A stretch of 64,000 nucleotides of DNA from Chryseobacterium paludis. Its GTDB lineage: Bacteria; Bacteroidota; Bacteroidia; Flavobacteriales; Weeksellaceae. The DNA is taken from the NCBI RefSeq assembly GCF_025403485.1, contig NZ_CP099966.1, positions 62,001 to 126,000 on the forward strand, in the 5' to 3' direction. The notes beneath the pieces were generated by a model. That model worked only from the letters and a program-made list of their open reading frames with translations, searched no databases and was not told the DNA's origin. A program made the translations under genes and the position numbers. Shown in pieces: positions 53,076-62,540 of the stretch (position 1 is its first letter; every line of letters starts with the position of its first letter).

Positions 53076-54132
53076 TCAAGAAGAGTTATTCAATAATGCA
53101 ATTGAATTGCTTAAAAAACTGATTGAAATGCCTTCATTCAGCAAGGATGAATATAATACTTCTGTAGAAATAGAAAGTTTTTTTCAAAAACACGGAATTC
53201 CTGCGAAGCGTTTTAAAAATAACATCTGGGCGGTCAATAAACATTTTGATGAGGCTAAACCTTCTGTATTGCTGAATACACACCATGATACGGTAAAACC
53301 TAATAAGGCCTATACTTTAGATCCGTTTGTAGCAATTGAAAAAGAGGGAAAATTATATGGATTGGGTAGTAATGATGCCGGGGCTTCTCTGGTTTCTTTA
53401 GCACAGACGTTTTTATATTTTTATGAAAGAGGAGATTTAAAATATAATTTAGTTATTGCTTTAACGGCAGAGGAGGAGATTTCAGGTTTTGATGGGATTG
53501 AAGCCTTATTTCCACAACTGTCCAATGTGGAATTGGCTATTGTAGGAGAACCTACGCAGATGAACCTTGCGATTGCTGAGAAAGGACTTTTGGTAATTGA
53601 TGGTGAAATGAAGGGTACAGCTTCTCATGCTGCTCATCCTAATAATGATAATGCTATTATAAAATGTATGCGGGATTTGCAGCATATTACAAATTTTAAG
53701 TTTCCAAAGGTTTCAGATTATCTGGGAGAAGTTAAAATTACGCTATCTGCCATTCATGCCGGAGTTCAGCATAATGTAGTTCCTGAAGCATGTCAATTTA
53801 CTTTGGATGTAAGAGTGACGGATGAATATAGCAATGAAGAAGTTTTTGAAATTATTCAATCACAAATGAAATCAAACCTTACGGCAAGATCCTTCAGGTT
53901 AAATTCTTCGAAAATAGAATTGGATCACCCTTTTGTGCAGGCTGGTTTGGCAATTGGAAGGACAACGTACGGATCTCCAACCTCTTCAGATCAGGCAATC
54001 ATACCTTGTACCTCTGTTAAAATGGGTCCCGGAGACAGTAGGCGCTCTCATACGGCGGATGAATATATAGAACTCAGTGAAATAAAAGAAGGAATTGAAA
54101 TTTATATCCGGATTTTAGAAAAGGTGTTATAA
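53050..54132 (+). CDS. argE: M20-family deacylase ArgE (N-acylcitrulline/N-acylornithine)
   Basis: The 360-residue M20 metallopeptidase has His in LNTHHDTVKP, Asp in LGSNDAGASL, the catalytic Glu pair in ALTAEEEISGFDG, VGEPTQ and the final metal His in GDSRRSHTADEYI. Because carbamoylation occurs on the acylated substrate, it should release citrulline from N-acylcitrulline. It starts inside the argB end. A 302-base gap follows before argH. Confidence 0.92.
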   Translation: MQELKSVYNQEELFNNAIELLKKLIEMPSFSKDEYNTSVEIESFFQKHGIPAKRFKNNIWAVNKHFDEAKPSVLLNTHHDTVKPNKAYTLDPFVAIEKEGKLYGLGSNDAGASLVSLAQTFLYFYERGDLKYNLVIALTAEEEISGFDGIEALFPQLSNVELAIVGEPTQMNLAIAEKGLLVIDGEMKGTASHAAHPNNDNAIIKCMRDLQHITNFKFPKVSDYLGEVKITLSAIHAGVQHNVVPEACQFTLDVRVTDEYSNEEVFEIIQSQMKSNLTARSFRLNSSKIELDHPFVQAGLAIGRTTYGSPTSSDQAIIPCTSVKMGPGDSRRSHTADEYIELSEIKEGIEIYIRILEKVL

Positions 54133-54434
54133 AAGACGTAAGATCTCAGACATCAGTTATCAGACATTTCAATGGATTAAATAAGTCTAGCATCTGATAT
54201 CTAGTATCTGAAATCTGAAAAAAAATATTGGTTTTAGTTAGTTTTTAAATGTTTTGACTCAGCATGATTATAATGAAGAAAGCAGTTTTTAATAAGATTT
54301 ATGCAAGAAGACCATTAAAAATGAAAGACTTTATTGAATGTGGAAGATGTTAAAGTTTTTAGCAGTAAGAAATATCATGCTGAGCACAAAACAGCTCTAA
54401 AACCGAATTATAGTAATATTTTAAATAGACAATT
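54133..54434. other. 302-base non-coding gap between argE and argH with repeats
   Basis: The gap holds two structures. First is an inverted pair of degenerate TCAGAyATy arrays (54143-54172 and 54186-54220) around a short loop. Second is an 11-bp perfect inverted repeat, CTCAGCATGAT at 54258-54268 and ATCATGCTGAG at 54374-54384, which encloses a 26-codon ORF (54273-54353) with tandem AGA AGA codons (54306-54311). I see no RNA gene or clear terminator. Confidence 0.65.
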
Positions 54435-55739
54435 ATGAAAAAGATATGGCAGAAAGATAATCTTGCCACCAATATATTAGTCAACCAGTTTACAGTAGGA
54501 AAAGACCTTGATTTCGATGAGCGATTAGCAAAATATGATGTTAAGGGTTCTATGGCTCACTGTAAGATGCTTGCAGAAGTTGGAATTATTTCCAATGAAG
54601 AATCAGAACAGATGACCTCTGTTTTGGCTATGATATTAAAAGATATTGAAAACGGAAGTTTCGAACTCGACAAAGAAGCTGAGGATATCCATTCTCAGAT
54701 TGAAGCGATCTTAATTGAAAAATTAGGAGATGTAGGGAAAAAGATTCATACGGCAAGATCCCGAAATGATCAGGTTTTATTGGATATCAAGCTTTATTTA
54801 CTGGATGAGATTCGTGAAATAACAAGCCTTACTGACGAGTTTTTTCAGCTATTGATAGGATTGGCCGAAGAGCATAAAGAGGTTTTGCTTCCAGGATATA
54901 CACATTTGCAGATTGCAATGCCTTCGTCTTTTGGATTATGGTTCGGAGCGTATGCAGAGGCTTTATTAGATGATGTTGAAATGCTGTTCTCGGTAAAGAA
55001 TATCATTAATAAAAACCCATTAGGTTCTGCAGCTGGTTATGGTTCTTCCTTTCCGATCGATCGAGAAAGTACAACCTACAACCTTGGGTTTCAAACGATG
55101 AATTATAATGCTGTATATGCTCAGATGACCCGTGGGAAATCTGAAAAGTTACTGGCAATGGCCATGGCAACAATAGCAGGAACCCTTGGGAAATTTGCCT
55201 ATGACGTATGTTTGTATTTAAGTCAGAACTTTAATTTTATAAGCTTTCCTAAAGAATTTACAACGGGAAGCAGTATTATGCCTCATAAAAAGAACCCGGA
55301 TATTTTCGAGTTGGTGAGAGCGAGATGTAATAGAATTCAATCTTTACCGAATGAGCTTATACTGTTGACGAATAATCTTCCTTCAGGATATCACAGAGAT
55401 GTACAGCTGACAAAAGAAATTCTTTTTCCAGCTATTGATTCCTTAAAAGAATGTCTGGAGATCTTAAATTATACTTTGCCCAACATAAAAGTGAGAGAGG
55501 GTATTCTGGAGGATGAAAAATACAAATATCTTTTCAGTGTAGAGAAAATTAATGAAGAGGTTAAAAATGGCAGTTCCTTCCGGGATGCTTATGTAAAAGT
55601 AGGCCAGGAAATAGAGAATAATGAATTTGATTTTGAAATTGCGAATCTTAGCCATACCCATCAGGGAAGTATAGGAAATCTATGTCTGGATAAAATAAGT
55701 TATCAGTTTAATAAACTGAAAAATAAAATACTGGGTTAG
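54435..55739 (+). CDS. argH: Argininosuccinate lyase
   Basis: The 434-residue fumarase-superfamily enzyme has HTARSRNDQVLLD, GYTHLQIAMP and the signature GSSIMPHKKNPDIFELVRA with the catalytic serine loop. It splits argininosuccinate to arginine and fumarate. The length is slightly short compared with the usual 455-470, but all motifs are present. It converges with the Lrp gene, and the two stop codons share the sequence TTAG. Confidence 0.95.
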   Translation: MKKIWQKDNLATNILVNQFTVGKDLDFDERLAKYDVKGSMAHCKMLAEVGIISNEESEQMTSVLAMILKDIENGSFELDKEAEDIHSQIEAILIEKLGDVGKKIHTARSRNDQVLLDIKLYLLDEIREITSLTDEFFQLLIGLAEEHKEVLLPGYTHLQIAMPSSFGLWFGAYAEALLDDVEMLFSVKNIINKNPLGSAAGYGSSFPIDRESTTYNLGFQTMNYNAVYAQMTRGKSEKLLAMAMATIAGTLGKFAYDVCLYLSQNFNFISFPKEFTTGSSIMPHKKNPDIFELVRARCNRIQSLPNELILLTNNLPSGYHRDVQLTKEILFPAIDSLKECLEILNYTLPNIKVREGILEDEKYKYLFSVEKINEEVKNGSSFRDAYVKVGQEIENNEFDFEIANLSHTHQGSIGNLCLDKISYQFNKLKNKILG

Positions 55740-56197
55740 GCGAGATCAATTTTAAATTTAGTGGATTTTTTCACTTCATGTAAAACGATGGAACTGTGGT
55801 ATTGTCCGATATTAGGAATATTTGAGATCACACTTACAGCAAAATCATTATAAGAGTTGATATCCTTGGCAATGATCTTCAGCATATAATCATATTCGCC
55901 AGAGAGGCTGATGATTTCCTGAACTTCGTCATATTTTCCAATGTTCTTCTCAAAAGTCTCCAATACCTTTTTGGACTGCTCTTTAAGACGGACATTACAA
56001 TAAACAACAATATTAAGTCCCAGTTTTTCACGGTTCAGAAGGCCAACATATTTCTCAATAACCCCTTGTTTCTCTAATTGTTTGATACGCTCATAAGTTG
56101 GAGTGAAGGTAAGACCAATCTTCTCGGAGATTTCTTTTACAGATAGAGTAGAGTCTTCCTGAATAATACTGAGAATCATTTTGTCTTTAGCGTCCAT
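55736..56197 (-). CDS. Lrp/AsnC-family transcriptional regulator
   Basis: The 153-residue protein has an N-terminal HTH (DAKDKMILSIIQEDSTLSVKEISEKIGLT, described by its halves at residues 2-30, then PTYERIKQLEKQG) and a C-terminal RAM effector domain (VQEIISLSGEYDYMLKI, IPNIGQYHSSIVLHE). It likely binds an amino acid. Placed between the arg operon and pyrB, it is a good candidate regulator of arginine genes, but its targets are not proven by sequence. Confidence 0.93.
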   Translation of the reverse strand: MDAKDKMILSIIQEDSTLSVKEISEKIGLTFTPTYERIKQLEKQGVIEKYVGLLNREKLGLNIVVYCNVRLKEQSKKVLETFEKNIGKYDEVQEIISLSGEYDYMLKIIAKDINSYNDFAVSVISNIPNIGQYHSSIVLHEVKKSTKFKIDLA

Positions 56198-56285
56198 AGT
56201 GTAGATTTGAGATTTAACAAAAATATTAAGAAAAAATGAGAATAATGGGTGATTGAAGTTTTTTAATTTATTTGGGATTTTGATT

Positions 56286-56315
56286 TTGTAGTATCGCTGA
56301 AATGTTATATCTTTG
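56286..56315 (+). promoter_or_regulatory. Promoter of the pyrB leader
   Basis: TTG (56286-56288) and TATCTTTG (56308-56315), separated by 19 bases, match the Bacteroidota TTG-N19-TAnnTTTG promoter exactly. Transcription should start close to 56320-56322. Confidence 0.78.
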
Positions 56316-56321
56316 CACCTA

Positions 56322-56393
56322 ATGAATAAAAGAGTATTTATATCATTAGATTTACCGGGCGACAGCGCCCTTTACGATATTTATTGTTATTAA
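56322..56393 (+). CDS. Possible 23-residue pyr leader peptide
   Basis: ATG 56322 opens 23 codons (start MNKRVFISLDLPG, end YDIYCY) and stops at 56391-56393, exactly at the base of the terminator stem. The last codons are T-rich. The placement is that of a leader ORF in pyrBI-like attenuation, where a ribosome at the stop prevents the hairpin. The mRNA would be nearly leaderless, so translation is not certain. Confidence 0.45.
   Translation: MNKRVFISLDLPGDSALYDIYCY
56357..56370 (+). promoter_or_regulatory. GC-rich hairpin in the pyr leader
   Basis: GGGCG (56357-56361) pairs with CGCCC (56366-56370) around the loop ACAG, preceded by CC. It is a stable, compact stem upstream of the terminator and could be a pause or anti-terminator element. 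Confidence 0.55.
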
Positions 56394-56419
56394 GCGAAGA
56401 TTTTGTCTTCGCTTTTTTT
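56392..56419 (+). terminator. Intrinsic terminator upstream of pyrB (attenuator)
   Basis: AAGCGAAGA (56392-56400) pairs perfectly with TCTTCGCTT (56406-56414), loop TTTTG, followed by five more T. It lies between the promoter at 56286-56315 and the pyrB start at 56440, so pyrB expression must depend on read-through. Confidence 0.82.
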
Positions 56420-56439
56420 ATGTAAAAAATTAAGATATT

Positions 56440-57330
56440 ATGTTTACGATTACAGAACTAAGTACCGAGAAAATCAACAGTATACTGGCAGAAGCACTGG
56501 CTTTTGCTAATGGAAAAACTGCTAAAATAGAGGGCGAAGTTTTTTGCTCAAATCTATTCTTTGAGGATAGTACAAGAACAAAAACAAGCTTCGATTTAGC
56601 TGAAAGAAAATTAGGATTGCAGGTCGTTCCATTTGATGCTTCACACAGCTCAGTAAATAAGGGTGAAAGTTTATATGATACAGTGAAGACGATTGAGAGT
56701 ATAGGGGTAGACTTAGTTGTAATAAGAGATAAAAAAGACGGATTCTTTGAAGAATTAAAAAATATTAATATTCCGGTGATCAATGGTGGCGATGGAAAGG
56801 GAAACCACCCATCGCAGTGTATGCTGGATCTTATGACGATCCATCAGGAATTTGGAAAATTTGAAGGTCTGAAAGTTGGAATTGTAGGGGATGTAAAGCA
56901 CAGCAGAGTTGCTAACTCCAATGCAGAAGCATTAAGAAGACTAGGTGCTAAAGTATATTTCTCAGGACCAGAGGATTGGTTTGATGAAGGTGCTTTGATT
57001 AACGGAACTTACCAGTCGGTAGACCAGCTGATCAATGAAGTGGATGTTTTAATGTTATTAAGAATTCAGCATGAAAGACACGACGCTAAAATGAGTTTTT
57101 CGGCTTCAGATTATCATAGAAAATATGGTTTGACGAAAGAAAGGGAAAAAGCGATGAAAAAAGAAGCGATCATCATGCATCCAGCTCCTATCAACAGAGG
57201 AGTGGAAATCGATACCGATTTAGTAGAATGTGAGCGTTCAAGGATTTTTAAGCAAATGCAGAATGGAGTTTTTGCAAGAATGGCGATACTTAAAAATACG
57301 CTCGAAGAAAAAGGATTTAAGTTTAAATAA
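56440..57330 (+). CDS. pyrB: Aspartate carbamoyltransferase catalytic chain
   Basis: The 296-residue enzyme has the carbamoyl phosphate motif [11 protein letters not shown] (Ser44-Thr45-Arg46-Thr47), a lysine in [13 protein letters not shown], and the [17 protein letters not shown] and [12 protein letters not shown] motifs. It makes carbamoyl aspartate, the committed step of pyrimidine synthesis. No pyrI regulatory chain follows, so it is a class like that of Bacillus. It is set behind a leader attenuator, and carA follows after 83 bases. Confidence 0.95.
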   Translation: MFTITELSTEKINSILAEALAFANGKTAKIEGEVFCSNLFFEDSTRTKTSFDLAERKLGLQVVPFDASHSSVNKGESLYDTVKTIESIGVDLVVIRDKKDGFFEELKNINIPVINGGDGKGNHPSQCMLDLMTIHQEFGKFEGLKVGIVGDVKHSRVANSNAEALRRLGAKVYFSGPEDWFDEGALINGTYQSVDQLINEVDVLMLLRIQHERHDAKMSFSASDYHRKYGLTKEREKAMKKEAIIMHPAPINRGVEIDTDLVECERSRIFKQMQNGVFARMAILKNTLEEKGFKFK

Positions 57331-57413
57331 TTGTAAAAAGTATTAATGTAAAAGGTATTCATGAAAATCGTCTATAGGTTTATATATGAATACATGGTAC
57401 AACAAAAATAAAA

Positions 57414-58490
57414 ATGAAAAAGAAATTAATATTAGAATCCGGAGAGGTTTTTAACGGAGAAGGTTTCGGAGCAGAATTGGAAACAGCAGGAGAAGTGGTT
57501 TTCAATACCGGAATGACGGGATATCAAGAATTGATTTCCGACCCATCTTATTGTGGTCAGATTGTATGTATGACTTATCCGTTGATCGGAAATTATGGGA
57601 TCAACCGCGATGATTATGAAAGTATTGAACCAGCTATTAAAGGTCTTATTGTAAAGGAAATTTGTGATCTACCATCCAATTTCCGTACTCAGATCACCTT
57701 GGATGAATTGTTCAAAAAGAAAAACCTTTCAGGAATTTCAGGAATAGATACAAGAAGACTGACAAGAATTCTTCGTAACTCAGGTGTGGTAAAAGGAAAA
57801 ATTGTAAATGCAGATGCTGATGAAAACGCAATTGTAGAAGAGTTAAAATTAACAACTTTCCCTACCAACCAGGTAGAAACTGTTTCTACGAAAACACCTT
57901 ACGCAAATCCGGGAAGAGGTTTCAAAGTAGTATTGGTAGATTTCGGTTCTAAATTAGGAATCATCAGAGAGCTTTCTCAAAGAAACTGCGACATTATCGT
58001 TGTATCACATGATACAACAGCTGAAGAGATCTTACTAATGGATCCGGATGGGATTATGCTTTCAAATGGTCCTGGTGATCCTGAAGATAACCAACAGGCC
58101 TTAGAAATGATCCGCGGTCTTTTAGGAAAAGTTCCGATCTTTGGAATTTGCTTAGGACACCAGTTAATAGGGTTAGCTTGTGGAGCGAAAACATTCAAAC
58201 TGAAATTCGGACACAGAGGAGGAAATCACCCGGTTTTAGATTTAGTGAAAAATAAAGTTTCGATCACTTCCCAAAACCACGGTTATGCAGTAGATCAGGA
58301 AAGTCTTAAAGGAACAGACCTTATCGAAACCCACATCGCTCTAAACGACAGAACAAATGAAGGATTGAAACACAAAATCCACCCTTGTTTCTCAGTTCAG
58401 TATCACCCGGAAGCAAGTCCAGGCCCGGAAGATGCGAATTATTTGTTTGATGAGTTTATTGATTTAATGGAAGACTTTAAGAAGCTATAA
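57414..58490 (+). CDS. carA: Carbamoyl-phosphate synthase small (glutaminase) subunit
   Basis: The 358-residue protein has the N-terminal CPSase small-chain domain (LESGEVFNGEGFG, GYQELISDPSYCGQIV, GIDTRRLTRILR) and a class I glutaminase domain with Cys246 in FGICLGHQLIGLA and His/Glu in VQYHPEASPGPED. It supplies ammonia to CarB. A 250-base repeat-bearing gap separates it from carB. Confidence 0.96.
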   Translation: MKKKLILESGEVFNGEGFGAELETAGEVVFNTGMTGYQELISDPSYCGQIVCMTYPLIGNYGINRDDYESIEPAIKGLIVKEICDLPSNFRTQITLDELFKKKNLSGISGIDTRRLTRILRNSGVVKGKIVNADADENAIVEELKLTTFPTNQVETVSTKTPYANPGRGFKVVLVDFGSKLGIIRELSQRNCDIIVVSHDTTAEEILLMDPDGIMLSNGPGDPEDNQQALEMIRGLLGKVPIFGICLGHQLIGLACGAKTFKLKFGHRGGNHPVLDLVKNKVSITSQNHGYAVDQESLKGTDLIETHIALNDRTNEGLKHKIHPCFSVQYHPEASPGPEDANYLFDEFIDLMEDFKKL

Positions 58491-58492
58491 TA

Positions 58493-58728
58493 CAGACATC
58501 AGATAGCAGACACTAGACATCAGACTTTTGAAAATTAAAGTAATTATGCACAATTTTGAGAAATTAATTTTAACAAAAGAGTTAGAACTACTTAATGTGG
58601 AAAAAGTTGATAGTCTAATATCAAATCTGAATGAAATTCAAAGAATGATTTATACATTCAAATCTAATTTAAAAAAGTAAAAACAGAATGTTGGAAGTCT
58701 GAAATCTGGCATCTGAAATCTTGTATCT
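58493..58728. repeat. Inverted TCAGAyATy-type arrays flanking a small ORF in the carA-carB gap
   Basis: The left array 58493-58530 repeats a CAGAyATy-like unit (CAGACATCAGATAGCAGACA). The right array 58695-58728 has the reverse complement form (TCTGAAATCTGGCATCTGAA). They bracket the 44-residue ORF at 58546-58680. A related pair lies at 54143-54220. Confidence 0.65.
58546..58680 (+). pseudogene. Internally deleted four-helix-bundle (23S IVS/Avd-like) gene remnant
   Basis: The 44-residue ORF begins MHNFEKL, the typical N-terminus of four-helix-bundle proteins (PF05635 type), and then goes straight to a sequence like their last helix (NVEKVDSLISNLNEIQRMI, then YTFKSNLKK). The central two to three helices, about 70 residues, are missing. 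I infer an in-frame deletion. It lies inside inverted repeat arrays. The short peptide could be expressed, but would not fold as the family does. Confidence 0.5.
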
Positions 58729-58739
58729 AAAAAAAGAAA

Positions 58740-61700
58740 ATGGCAAAACGTACAGATATAAAAACAATTTTAGTAATCGGTTCTGGTCCTATCATCATTG
58801 GGCAGGCGGCAGAATTCGATTATGCAGGAACGCAGGCTTGTTTATCCTTAAGAGAAGAAGGTTACAAGGTAATTTTGATCAACTCAAATCCTGCAACGAT
58901 TATGACGGATGTGGAGATCGCTGATAAAGTATATATCGAGCCGATATCCCTTCAGTTTGTAAGTCATATCATCAGAAAGGAACGTCCGGATGCGTTGCTT
59001 CCTACTTTAGGGGGGCAGACTGGATTGAATATGGCAGTAGAATTGGAGAAATCAGGGATCCTTGAAGAATGTAAAGTTGAGGTATTGGGAACTACACTTT
59101 CAGCGATCAACAGAGCGGAGGACAGAGATCTGTTCCGTGAATTAATGAGAGAGCTGAACGAGCCGGTTCCGGAATCTGATATTGTAACTACAGTAGAAGG
59201 AGCTCTTCATTTCGCTGAAGAAATCGGATATCCCGTTATTGTTCGTCCTGCCTTTACCATGGGAGGGACTGGAGGTGGAATCGCTTCCAATGAAGCTGAA
59301 TTAAAAGAGATCGCAGAACTGGGATTGAAATACAGTCCGGTAACGCAGTGTCTTATTGAAAAATCAATCGCAGGTTTCAAAGAAATCGAATACGAAGTAA
59401 TGCGTGATGCGAACGACAATGCAATTGTGGTTTGTAACATGGAAAATATAGACCCGGTGGGAGTTCATACGGGAGACTCAATTGTGGTAGCGCCTTCACA
59501 GACGCTTTCAGACAGAGAATACCAAATGTTGAGAAATGCTTCCCTAAAAATCATCAGAGCACTGGGTATTGAAGGGGGATGTAACGTACAGCTGGCTTTG
59601 GATCCACATTCATTTGAATACTATATCATTGAAGTAAACCCGAGGGTTTCAAGATCATCAGCTTTAGCAAGTAAAGCGACGGGATATCCGATCGCTAAAA
59701 TTGCAGCTAAAATTGCAGTTGGGTTAACCCTTGATGAGATCATGAATCCGGTTACAGGAAAAACTTACGCATGTTTCGAACCAGCTTTGGACTATGTGGT
59801 AACTAAATTCCCAAGATTTCCTTTCGATAAATTTGAAACTGCGGACAGAAGACTTTCAACACAGATGAAAGCGACCGGAGAAGTAATGGCTATCGGAAGA
59901 AACTTTGAAGAATCTTTACAGAAAGCGGTACGTTCCCTGGAAACAGGTTTAAGACACTTAGGATTAAAAACAAAACAAGCTGCAGCTTTAACAGACGAAG
60001 ACATCGAAAGAAGAATCAGAGTTTGTGATGACGAAAGATTATTCATCATTTGTGATGCTTTAAGAAGAGGTTACGATTGGGAACAGATTGTAGAATGGAG
60101 TAAGATTGACAAGTTCTTTATCTATAAATTAAAGAAACTGGTTGACTTCGAAAAAACAATTGCTGAACATAAATTTGATAAAGAGATTTTAATTAAAGCT
60201 AAAAAATTAGGTTTCTCAGATCAGAATATCGCTCACTTATGGGAATCTACTCAAAGAGAGGTTTACAATTTCAGAAAAGAAAATGGAGTGATACCGGTTT
60301 ACAAAATGGTAGACACCTGTGCGGCAGAATTTGAAAGTGAAACACCCTATTTCTACGGAACTTATGAAGAGGAAAATGAAAGTGTGGTTTCAGATAAACA
60401 AAAAGTGGTCGTTTTAGGCTCAGGGCCAATCAGAATAGGACAGGGAGTAGAATTTGACTACGCTACAGTACATTCAGTTTGGGCGATCAAAGAAATGGGC
60501 TATGAAGCGATTATCATCAACAATAACCCTGAAACAGTTTCTACAGACTTCTCAATCTCAGATAAATTATACTTCGAACCTTTAACGGAAGAAGATGTAA
60601 TGAGTATCATCGACCTTGAGAAACCAATGGGAGTAGTTGTTCAGTTTGGAGGACAAACGGCGATTAACTTAGCAGATAAACTGGCAAGCTATGGAGTAAA
60701 GATCTTAGGAACTTCATTAGAAGACCTTGACAGAGCTGAAAACAGAGATAAATTTGAAAAAGCGCTGCAGGAAATGGGAATTCCTCAGCCTTTAGGAAAA
60801 ACCTCAACATCAAAAGAAGAAGCGATAAAAATTGCTAATGAGATTGGTTATCCGGTTTTAGTTCGTCCAAGTTATGTACTGGGAGGGCGAGCCATGGAAA
60901 TCGTGTATACAGAATCAGAATTGGCTCATTATATGGAATTTGCGGTAGATGCAAGCCCGGAACACCCGGTATTGGTAGACCGTTACATTACCGGAAAAGA
61001 AGTTGAGGTAGATGCGATCTGTGACGGAGAAACGGTAATCATTCCTGGAATTATGGAACATATCGAAAGAGCGGGAGTTCACTCCGGAGACTCTATAGCG
61101 GTATATCCACCACAAAATGTTTCTCAAGCTGAAATTGACACCTTAGTAGATTACACCCAAAGACTGGCAAAAGGCTTGAATGTTATTGGATTAATGAATA
61201 TCCAATATGTTCTGTTTGATGGAAATGTATTCGTGATCGAAGTGAACCCACGTTCATCAAGAACAGTTCCTTTCCTTTCAAAAATTACAGATGTACCGAT
61301 GGCTAACTTAGCGACAAAAGCTATCTTAGGTCAGAAGCTGAAAGATCTGGGATATAAAAACGGATTGGTTCCGAAAAAAGAAGGCGTGTTTGTAAAAGTT
61401 CCGGTGTTCTCATTCTCAAAATTAACGAAAGTTGATATCTCTTTAGGACCAGAAATGAAGTCTACAGGAGAAGTGATGGGGAAAGACACCACTTTAGAAA
61501 AAGCTCTTTATAAAGGACTTATTGCAGCAGGAAGAAAAGTTCCGATGCACGGATCAATATTATTCACAGTAGCTGATAAACACAAGCAGGAAGCTGCTGA
61601 TCTGGCTGCAAGATTCCATGAAGTTGGATTCAGAATCTGGGCAACAGAAGGAACGGCTAAATTCTTTGAAGAAAAAGGAATCCCTTGTAAAATAGGATAC

Positions 61701-61922
61701 AAAATCGGAGAAGAAAGTGTAAACCTTATCGACCTGATCCAAAAAGGAAAAGTACAATATGTAGTCAACACCATGACCAAAGGAAAGCAGGTTGAAAGAG
61801 ATGGTTTCCAGATCCGAAGAATGAGTGTTGAAAATGGAGTACCATGTTTAACATCAATGGATACGGTAGAGGCTATTTTAAAAGTGATCGAAAGTATGAC
61901 TTTTAAAATGAATGCGATGTAA
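58740..61922 (+). CDS. carB: Carbamoyl-phosphate synthase large subunit
   Basis: The 1060-residue enzyme has two duplicated ATP-grasp halves: the first near 1-400 ([33 protein letters not shown]) and the second near 550-930 ([34 protein letters not shown]). A C-terminal MGS-like allosteric domain follows (about 935-1060, [20 protein letters not shown]). It makes carbamoyl phosphate from bicarbonate, ATP and CarA-derived ammonia for both pyrB and argF'. A strong terminator follows. Confidence 0.97.
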   Translation: MAKRTDIKTILVIGSGPIIIGQAAEFDYAGTQACLSLREEGYKVILINSNPATIMTDVEIADKVYIEPISLQFVSHIIRKERPDALLPTLGGQTGLNMAVELEKSGILEECKVEVLGTTLSAINRAEDRDLFRELMRELNEPVPESDIVTTVEGALHFAEEIGYPVIVRPAFTMGGTGGGIASNEAELKEIAELGLKYSPVTQCLIEKSIAGFKEIEYEVMRDANDNAIVVCNMENIDPVGVHTGDSIVVAPSQTLSDREYQMLRNASLKIIRALGIEGGCNVQLALDPHSFEYYIIEVNPRVSRSSALASKATGYPIAKIAAKIAVGLTLDEIMNPVTGKTYACFEPALDYVVTKFPRFPFDKFETADRRLSTQMKATGEVMAIGRNFEESLQKAVRSLETGLRHLGLKTKQAAALTDEDIERRIRVCDDERLFIICDALRRGYDWEQIVEWSKIDKFFIYKLKKLVDFEKTIAEHKFDKEILIKAKKLGFSDQNIAHLWESTQREVYNFRKENGVIPVYKMVDTCAAEFESETPYFYGTYEEENESVVSDKQKVVVLGSGPIRIGQGVEFDYATVHSVWAIKEMGYEAIIINNNPETVSTDFSISDKLYFEPLTEEDVMSIIDLEKPMGVVVQFGGQTAINLADKLASYGVKILGTSLEDLDRAENRDKFEKALQEMGIPQPLGKTSTSKEEAIKIANEIGYPVLVRPSYVLGGRAMEIVYTESELAHYMEFAVDASPEHPVLVDRYITGKEVEVDAICDGETVIIPGIMEHIERAGVHSGDSIAVYPPQNVSQAEIDTLVDYTQRLAKGLNVIGLMNIQYVLFDGNVFVIEVNPRSSRTVPFLSKITDVPMANLATKAILGQKLKDLGYKNGLVPKKEGVFVKVPVFSFSKLTKVDISLGPEMKSTGEVMGKDTTLEKALYKGLIAAGRKVPMHGSILFTVADKHKQEAADLAARFHEVGFRIWATEGTAKFFEEKGIPCKIGYKIGEESVNLIDLIQKGKVQYVVNTMTKGKQVERDGFQIRRMSVENGVPCLTSMDTVEAILKVIESMTFKMNAM

Positions 61923-61949
61923 TCTTTGAAAAGCAAATATATTTAAAAC

Positions 61950-61969
61950 CCCGTAAGTTTTCTTACGGG
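61950..61969 (+). terminator. Intrinsic terminator after carB
   Basis: CCCGTAAG (61950-61957) pairs with CTTACGGG (61962-61969), loop TTTT, followed by a run of eight T. Confidence 0.9.
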
Positions 61970-62060
61970 TTTTTTTTATAAAAATTAAATTATTTGTATA
62001 ATTTAGATAGTATTAATATTATATAGAAATTCAAATAAACTCAAAGATTTTTTATAAACA

Positions 62061-62477
62061 ATGAAAACTAAAATAACAATTCTAGGAGTCCTAATATTAG
62101 GTTTTTTAGCCGCTTTCTTTTATGTGTTGCTAGCGAATCCATATAAGGCTGAAAAAATAAAAATACTTGATTGTGAATCTACTTACAGGGACTATTATTT
62201 TGATGATTGGAGTTTAAGAGATTACTACATAAAGCCTAGGGCAACAACGTCATTCGGAAAACAATTTGCTGAAAAAGAAGTTGGAATATGTTTGTATGAT
62301 AATTATTTTAAGTCACTCAACTCTAAATATAAAGCTGAACTTTTAAAATTATTCAAAAACAATAAAGAGATTATTATTACAGAGAAAAATTTTGAAATTG
62401 AGGAAGATTTTAAAAATAGGACAGGAATAAATAAACCTAAAAATCCTATTGAATTTGATCAATATTATCTTGAATAG
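62061..62477 (+). CDS. Small membrane-anchored protein of unknown function
   Basis: The 138-residue protein has one N-terminal membrane segment (about 5-26, ILGVLILGFLAAFFYVLLA) and then an exported, charged domain rich in Tyr, Lys and Glu (CESTYRDYYFDDWSLRDYYI, KNNKEIIITEKNFEIEEDF). I recognise no family. It stands alone after the carB terminator. Confidence 0.65.
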   Translation: MKTKITILGVLILGFLAAFFYVLLANPYKAEKIKILDCESTYRDYYFDDWSLRDYYIKPRATTSFGKQFAEKEVGICLYDNYFKSLNSKYKAELLKLFKNNKEIIITEKNFEIEEDFKNRTGINKPKNPIEFDQYYLE

Positions 62478-62540
62478 GGAGTATTTAAAAAGTAATCGAA
62501 AGAATGTGATTTATCAAAACCTAACTAATTAACAGGATTT

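Noticed and set aside
54273..54353. 26-codon ORF as a confident gene
   Set aside because: It has no recognisable family and no supporting terminator or conservation evidence visible here; kept only as a finding with low interest.
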